This document shows, piece by piece, positions 60,402 through 64,000 of a DNA stretch of 64,000 nucleotides (positions are counted from its first letter, which is position 1; each line of letters starts with the position of its first letter). A program made the translations under genes and the position numbers. Origin of the DNA: Bosea sp. F3-2 (GTDB lineage Bacteria; Pseudomonadota; Alphaproteobacteria; Rhizobiales; Beijerinckiaceae); assembly GCF_008253865.1 (NCBI RefSeq), contig NZ_CP042331.1, positions 4,615,501 to 4,679,500 of the forward strand, written 5' to 3'. The notes beneath the pieces were generated by a model, which was not told the DNA's origin, searched no databases, and saw only the letters and a program-made list of their open reading frames with translations.

Positions 60402-61364
60402 ATGTCCGAGAAAATCCCCGTCACGGTGCTCACCGGCTATCTGGGCGCCGGCAAGACCACGCTCCTCAACCGCATCCTGACCGAGGATCACGGCAAGAAG
60501 TTCGCGGTCATCGTCAACGAGTTCGGCGAGGCCGGCATCGATGGCGACCTCATCGTCGGTGCCGACGAGGAAATCTTCGAGATGAACAACGGCTGCATCT
60601 GCTGCACCGTGCGCGGCGATCTGATCCGCATTCTCGACGGGCTGATGAAGCGCAAGGGCAAGTTCGACGCGATCATCGTCGAGACGACCGGCCTCGCCGA
60701 TCCCGCGCCGGTCGCGCAGACCTTCTTCGTCGATCAGGATGTCGGCGACGCGACCCGTCTCGATGCGGTCGTCACCGTCACCGACGCGAAGTGGCTGAAG
60801 GACCGGCTCAAGGACGCGCCCGAGGCGAAGAACCAGATCGCCTTCGCCGACGTCATCATCCTCAACAAGACCGATCTGGTGACGCCGGAGGAACTCGGCG
60901 AGGTCGAGGCCGCGATCCGCGCCATCAACCCCTACGCCAAGCTGCACAAGGCCGAGCGCTGCGACGTCGATATCGCCGCGCTGCTCGACCGCAACGCCTT
61001 CGACCTCGACCGCATTCTCGATATCGAGCCGGATTTCCTCGAGGCCGGCCATCATCACCATCATGCCGAGGATGTCCGCTCGATCTCGCTGACCGTGCCG
61101 GGCGATGTCGATCCGGAGAAGTTCATGCCGTGGATCAACGACATCGCCCAGATCCAGGGGCCGAACATCCTGCGTTCCAAGGGCATCCTCGCCTTCAAGA
61201 ACGAACCGCGCCGCTTCGTCTTCCAGGGCGTGCACATGATTCTGGACGGCGACCTGCAGCGCGACTGGAAGGACGGCGAGACGCGCGAGAGCCGCCTCGT
61301 CTTCATCGGGCGCGGTCTCAACGAGAACGAATTGCGCAAGGGGTTTGAAGCCTGCGCGGCTTAA
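60402..61364 (+). CDS. CobW/COG0523-family GTPase, putative zinc metallochaperone
   Basis: A 320-residue G3E GTPase. Walker A GYLGAGKTT is at about residues 12-20, the metal-binding CxCC motif is NGCICCTVRGD near residue 64, ETTGLADPAP and LNKTDLV follow, and a His cluster GHHHHHAEDVRS lies around 215. The C-terminal CobW_C domain includes GILAFKNEPRRFVFQGVH. COG0523 proteins beside Zur-controlled transporters are thought to allocate zinc in scarcity. The ATG at 60402 starts before VTVLTGYLGAGK; upstream codons lie in a repeat. Confidence 0.9.
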   Translation: MSEKIPVTVLTGYLGAGKTTLLNRILTEDHGKKFAVIVNEFGEAGIDGDLIVGADEEIFEMNNGCICCTVRGDLIRILDGLMKRKGKFDAIIVETTGLADPAPVAQTFFVDQDVGDATRLDAVVTVTDAKWLKDRLKDAPEAKNQIAFADVIILNKTDLVTPEELGEVEAAIRAINPYAKLHKAERCDVDIAALLDRNAFDLDRILDIEPDFLEAGHHHHHAEDVRSISLTVPGDVDPEKFMPWINDIAQIQGPNILRSKGILAFKNEPRRFVFQGVHMILDGDLQRDWKDGETRESRLVFIGRGLNENELRKGFEACAA

Positions 61365-61384
61365 GGGTTTCGGTATTCACCGCC

Positions 61385-61495
61385 GTCATCCCGGACAAGC
61401 AGCGAAGCTGCGCAGAGCCGGGATCCATGCCAGAACCTTCCCCGGAAGTGCTCCGGCATGGATCCCGGGTCTCCCTTCGGTCGCCCGGGATGACG
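61385..61495. repeat. REP-like family A element, copy 8
   Basis: CGTCATCCCGGACAAGCAGCG at the left, CGCCCGGGATGACG at the right, with GGGATCCATGCC/GGCATGGATCCC inside. It separates the GTPase and WD40 genes. Confidence 0.85.
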
Positions 61496-61536
61496 TCGCG
61501 GTTTTCATGGAAAACAAGCTGCGCTAGACCGGCCGC

Positions 61537-62544
61537 ATGAACACGACCACCCAACCCGTCTCGCTGCGCGAGCATGTCACTCCGATTGCGGCGGAGACGC
61601 ATGTCGTCGCTGCCCGCTGGCTGAAGCAGGGGCTCGCGCTCGCGCTCGCCGACGGGCGCGTGCTGCGCTGGCGCGACGGCGCCACCGACAGCGTGGAGGC
61701 CCATGCCGGTGGCATCCTCTGCGCGACGGGGAATGGCGAGCGCCTGATCTCGGGCGGCGATGACGGGCGCGTCGTCGCAACCCGGATCGAGGGCGAGCCG
61801 GAAGAGCTGGCGAAGGACCCGAAGCGCCGCTGGATCGACGCGATCACGCTCTCGGCTTCAGGCAATATCGCCTGGAACAGCGGCAAGACCGTGCAGGCGC
61901 GCGATGAGAAGGGACGCATCCGCACGTTGGAAGCGGCGAGCACGCCGCAGGGCCTTGTCTTCGCGCCGAAGGGCTACCGCCTCGCCATCGCCCAGATGAA
62001 CGGCGTTTCGCTCTGGTATCCCAACACCGAGGCGAAGCCGGAAGTCCTGGAATGGAAGGGCTCGCATCTCGATGTCGTCTGGTCGCCGGACGGGCGCTTC
62101 ATCGTCAGCTCGATGCAGGAGAACGCGCTGCATGGCTGGAAGCTCGGCGACAAGCCGGGCCATATGCGGATGACCGGCTATCCGGCCAAGCCGCGCTCGC
62201 TGTCCTGGTCGCATGACGGGCTCTGGCTCGCCTCCAGCGGGGCGGACGGGGCGATCGTCTGGCCGTTCCAGGGCGACGGGCCGCAGGGCAAGGCGCCGCG
62301 CGAGTGTGGGGTGCGGCGCGCGCGTGTGACCCGAGTTGCCTTCCATCCGGGCGCGCTGGTGTTGGCGGTCGGCTATGACGATGGCTGCATCCTGCTGATC
62401 CGGTTGACCGACGGTTCCGAATTGCTGGTGCGGCCGGCCGAGCGTGACAGCGGCATCAGCGCCTTCGCCTGGGACAAGGCCGGCAAGCGGCTCGCCTTTG
62501 GTGCCGAGGACGGCGCTGCGGGCGTGCTGGTCCTGCCGAGCTGA
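61537..62544 (+). CDS. WD40-repeat propeller protein of the zinc locus
   Basis: A 335-residue protein made of WD40-like repeats, seen as blocks of the type LDVVWSPDGRFIVSSMQENALHGW, RSLSWSHDGLWLASSGADGAIVWPF and TRVAFHPGALVLAVGYDDGCIL. A seven-bladed cytoplasmic propeller is expected (no signal peptide). It follows the CobW-type GTPase gene and overlaps nothing. Its location suggests a scaffold or sensor in zinc allocation, which is inference. Confidence 0.8.
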   Translation: MNTTTQPVSLREHVTPIAAETHVVAARWLKQGLALALADGRVLRWRDGATDSVEAHAGGILCATGNGERLISGGDDGRVVATRIEGEPEELAKDPKRRWIDAITLSASGNIAWNSGKTVQARDEKGRIRTLEAASTPQGLVFAPKGYRLAIAQMNGVSLWYPNTEAKPEVLEWKGSHLDVVWSPDGRFIVSSMQENALHGWKLGDKPGHMRMTGYPAKPRSLSWSHDGLWLASSGADGAIVWPFQGDGPQGKAPRECGVRRARVTRVAFHPGALVLAVGYDDGCILLIRLTDGSELLVRPAERDSGISAFAWDKAGKRLAFGAEDGAAGVLVLPS

Positions 62545-62550
62545 AATCGC

Positions 62551-62823
62551 ATGCGCTTGGGTCTCTTCGGCAGGGGCCGTGATGCGAAAGTCGAGGCGAA
62601 GGCCGCGGCCGAGCGAGTGAAGGCGCGGGTGAGGGAATTGCTCGGCCTTCCCGAGACGGCGGCGATCGCCGTCAACGAGATCATCTGCGCCGATCCGGCC
62701 TGCCCGGGCACCGAGACGGTGATCCTGGTGATGAAGCCGGGAGAGAAGACCCGCGCCTACAAGCTGCAGATGGCGATGGGCGAGGTGACGGCGGAGGCGT
62801 TGGCGGAGGTTCTGGGGCCGTAG
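62551..62823 (+). CDS. Conserved 90-residue protein with two-cysteine motif
   Basis: A 90-residue protein starting MRLGLFGRGRDAKVEAK, with an N-terminal basic helix and a core INEIICADPACPG-like segment (CADPAC, Cys pair spaced four residues) followed by TETVILVMKPGEKTRAYKLQ. The family was not recognised by name. It begins seven bases after the WD40 gene stop, so the two are probably co-translated and linked to the zinc locus. The cysteines may bind metal. Confidence 0.6.
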   Translation: MRLGLFGRGRDAKVEAKAAAERVKARVRELLGLPETAAIAVNEIICADPACPGTETVILVMKPGEKTRAYKLQMAMGEVTAEALAEVLGP

Positions 62824-62858
62824 CAGGACAGCTCAGAGCCCATTCTGCATAGCCGCGT

Positions 62859-62964
62859 CGTCATTCCGGACAAGTCGCGAAGCGACGCCGATCCGGAATC
62901 CATCATAGAGCTCGGCGCTCTCCGATGGATTCCGGGTCTGCGCTGCGCTTGCCCGGAATGACGG
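62859..62964. repeat. REP-like family A element, copy 9
   Basis: CGTCATTCCGGACAAGTCGCG at the left, TTGCCCGGAATGACGG at the right, with CCGGAATCCATC/GATGGATTCCGG inside. It separates convergent transcription units. Confidence 0.85.
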
Positions 62965-62987
62965 GCGTTTTCGTTCGAACTTCAAAA

Positions 62988-63812
62988 TCAAGGCTTGAAG
63001 CCGTTTGGCAGGGCCGGCGCCTCGGCCTTGAGCACGATGCCGACGCGGCGGTTGTAGGGCAGATAGGGATTGTCCTTGATCAGCGGCTCGGTGTCGCCCT
63101 TGCCGGCGACGGAGAGGAAGCGCTCGTTCGGCACGCCGGCATTTGCGAGGATCTCGCGGACCGCATTGGCGCGGGTGATCGAAAGGCCCCAGAGATCGCC
63201 CTCCGGCGCTGTGCCGGGCCGCGGCGTTGCGCTGTGGCCGGAGATGGCGATCTTGTTCGGCATACGCCGGAGCGTTGGGGCGAGAGCGGCGAGAACCTTG
63301 CGCATGCGCTCGTTCGGCTGGGCCGAGCCCTCGGCGAACATGGCGCGGCCCTCCTGATCGACGAGCTGGATGTCGATCCCGGCCTCGGAGACCTCGACGA
63401 GGACGTTGCGCGAGACTTCCGCGATCTCCGGCATGTCGCGCAGCGCCTGCCGGAGCGAGGCGGCGGCCAGCGCGAAGCCGCGATCGTGGGTCGCCGCGAT
63501 CAGCCCGTCTTCCTTCTGGTTGTTATGGTTGGGGGCCGTGTTGTCGGAAGCGTCCTGCAGGGGCCGCACATAGGCGTTCTTGATGTGCGTCTTGGTCGGG
63601 ATGCCATCGAGCTCGACGATGCCGGCGAGGCGCACATCGGTCTGGGTGCCGAAGGCCTCGCGCATCGAACCGGCGACGATCTGGAGCTTCTGCTTGTCCT
63701 GGCTCGAATAGGCGGCGACCATGACGAAGAAGCTCATCAGCAGCGCCATCAGATCGGCGAAGGTCACGAACCAGCCGTGACCGCCATGCGCTCCGCCCTT
63801 CTTGCGCGCCAT
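62988..63812 (-). CDS. motB: Flagellar motor stator protein MotB
   Basis: A 274-residue OmpA-domain stator protein. The N-terminal single span with the proton-channel aspartate, WFVTFADLMALLMSFFVMVAAYS (residues 14-36), is diagnostic of MotB-like proteins. The C-terminal peptidoglycan-binding domain has ISGHSATPRPG, LSITRANAVREIL and NRRVGIVL. It anchors the stator to the cell wall. It lies 12 bases after the motA-like gene, as is usual. Confidence 0.9.
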   Translation of the reverse strand: MARKKGGAHGGHGWFVTFADLMALLMSFFVMVAAYSSQDKQKLQIVAGSMREAFGTQTDVRLAGIVELDGIPTKTHIKNAYVRPLQDASDNTAPNHNNQKEDGLIAATHDRGFALAAASLRQALRDMPEIAEVSRNVLVEVSEAGIDIQLVDQEGRAMFAEGSAQPNERMRKVLAALAPTLRRMPNKIAISGHSATPRPGTAPEGDLWGLSITRANAVREILANAGVPNERFLSVAGKGDTEPLIKDNPYLPYNRRVGIVLKAEAPALPNGFKP

Positions 63813-63824
63813 CGCCGCTCTTCC

Positions 63825-64000
63825 TCAGGCTTCCGCGAGTTCGGAACGGTGATGCTGCGGCAGGTAGGCGAGCAGCATTTCGCGCACCAGCGTCGGCGAT
63901 TTGGCATCACGCATCTGGAGCACGCCATCGATGATCAGAGTGCGGGAGATCTCCTCCTCCTCGAGTTTGACGTGCAGCTTGTCGGCGAGGGGGAGCGTGA
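63825..64000 (-). CDS. motA: Flagellar motor protein MotA-like, C-terminal fragment at window edge
   Basis: The last 58 codons of an open frame that enters from the right edge. The visible end, ending AYLPQHHRSELAEA, with IIDGVLQMRDAKSPTLVREML before it, matches the cytoplasmic C-terminal tail of MotA/PomA proteins. Assignment rests partly on the adjacent motB. Too short for subfamily assignment. Confidence 0.75.
   Translation of the reverse strand, partial: TLPLADKLHVKLEEEEISRTLIIDGVLQMRDAKSPTLVREMLLAYLPQHHRSELAEA

Overview
The window is high-GC, densely coded DNA from an alphaproteobacterium of the order Hyphomicrobiales (Rhizobiales); gene content and the dispersed palindromic repeats suggest a Bosea-like genome, but that assignment is inference. 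No rRNA, tRNA, transposase, integrase, phage or CRISPR locus was found. It reads as chromosomal sequence devoted to uptake and catabolism of unusual small molecules, with a few housekeeping genes (pyrE, hemH, ung, motAB).

Layout. (1) 1-12.0 kb is a hydantoin / N-carbamoyl-amino-acid locus. It holds a flavin reductase-like protein, an M20 carbamoylase, a hydantoinase-like amidohydrolase and a DUF917 (S-methyl-thiohydantoin desulfurase family) protein. These diverge from a LysR regulator, which is followed by a polar amino acid ABC importer, an NHL-propeller protein, a D-hydantoinase and a D-carbamoylase. (2) 12.4-20.5 kb is a SorC regulator facing a seven-gene operon: Ugp-type ABC importer, a GpdQ-like glycerophosphodiesterase, a second metallophosphoesterase and an inositol-monophosphatase-like enzyme. 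It looks like phosphodiester uptake and breakdown. (3) 20.6-27.8 kb is mixed: MFS transporter, pyrE, a MarR/hydrolase pair with a clear operator, hemH, a Tat-exported 5'-nucleotidase and ung. (4) 27.9-42.4 kb is an aromatic/aryl-acid locus: a complete Liv-type ABC importer between two acyl-CoA ligases, then a Crp/Fnr regulator and a fused indolepyruvate ferredoxin oxidoreductase. (5) 42.7-50.3 kb has a DUF1007/NicO nickel-cobalt transporter pair near a cobalt-type nitrile hydratase, its activator, an amidase and a gamma-glutamyltransferase-like enzyme. (6) 50.3-57.2 kb has a MITE-like palindrome, a TAXI-type TRAP transporter with DUF1850 and a Tat-exported periplasmic glucan protein. (7) 57.3-62.8 kb is a zinc locus: two Zur-like boxes, a tiny His-rich membrane protein, ABC ATPase, permease and zinc-binding protein, a CobW-type GTPase, a WD40 protein and a 90-residue protein. 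(8) The right edge holds motB and the end of motA.

The noncoding DNA is unusually informative. Nine copies of a REP-like hairpin family, several copies of a second palindrome family and two GC-rich inverted-repeat pairs fill the gaps. One second-family palindrome lies in frame inside the nitrile hydratase activator gene. Three unrelated solute-binding-protein genes are each followed by a strong GC hairpin. Several promoters carry clean operator palindromes (LysR, MarR, Zur, and one upstream of the indolepyruvate oxidoreductase).
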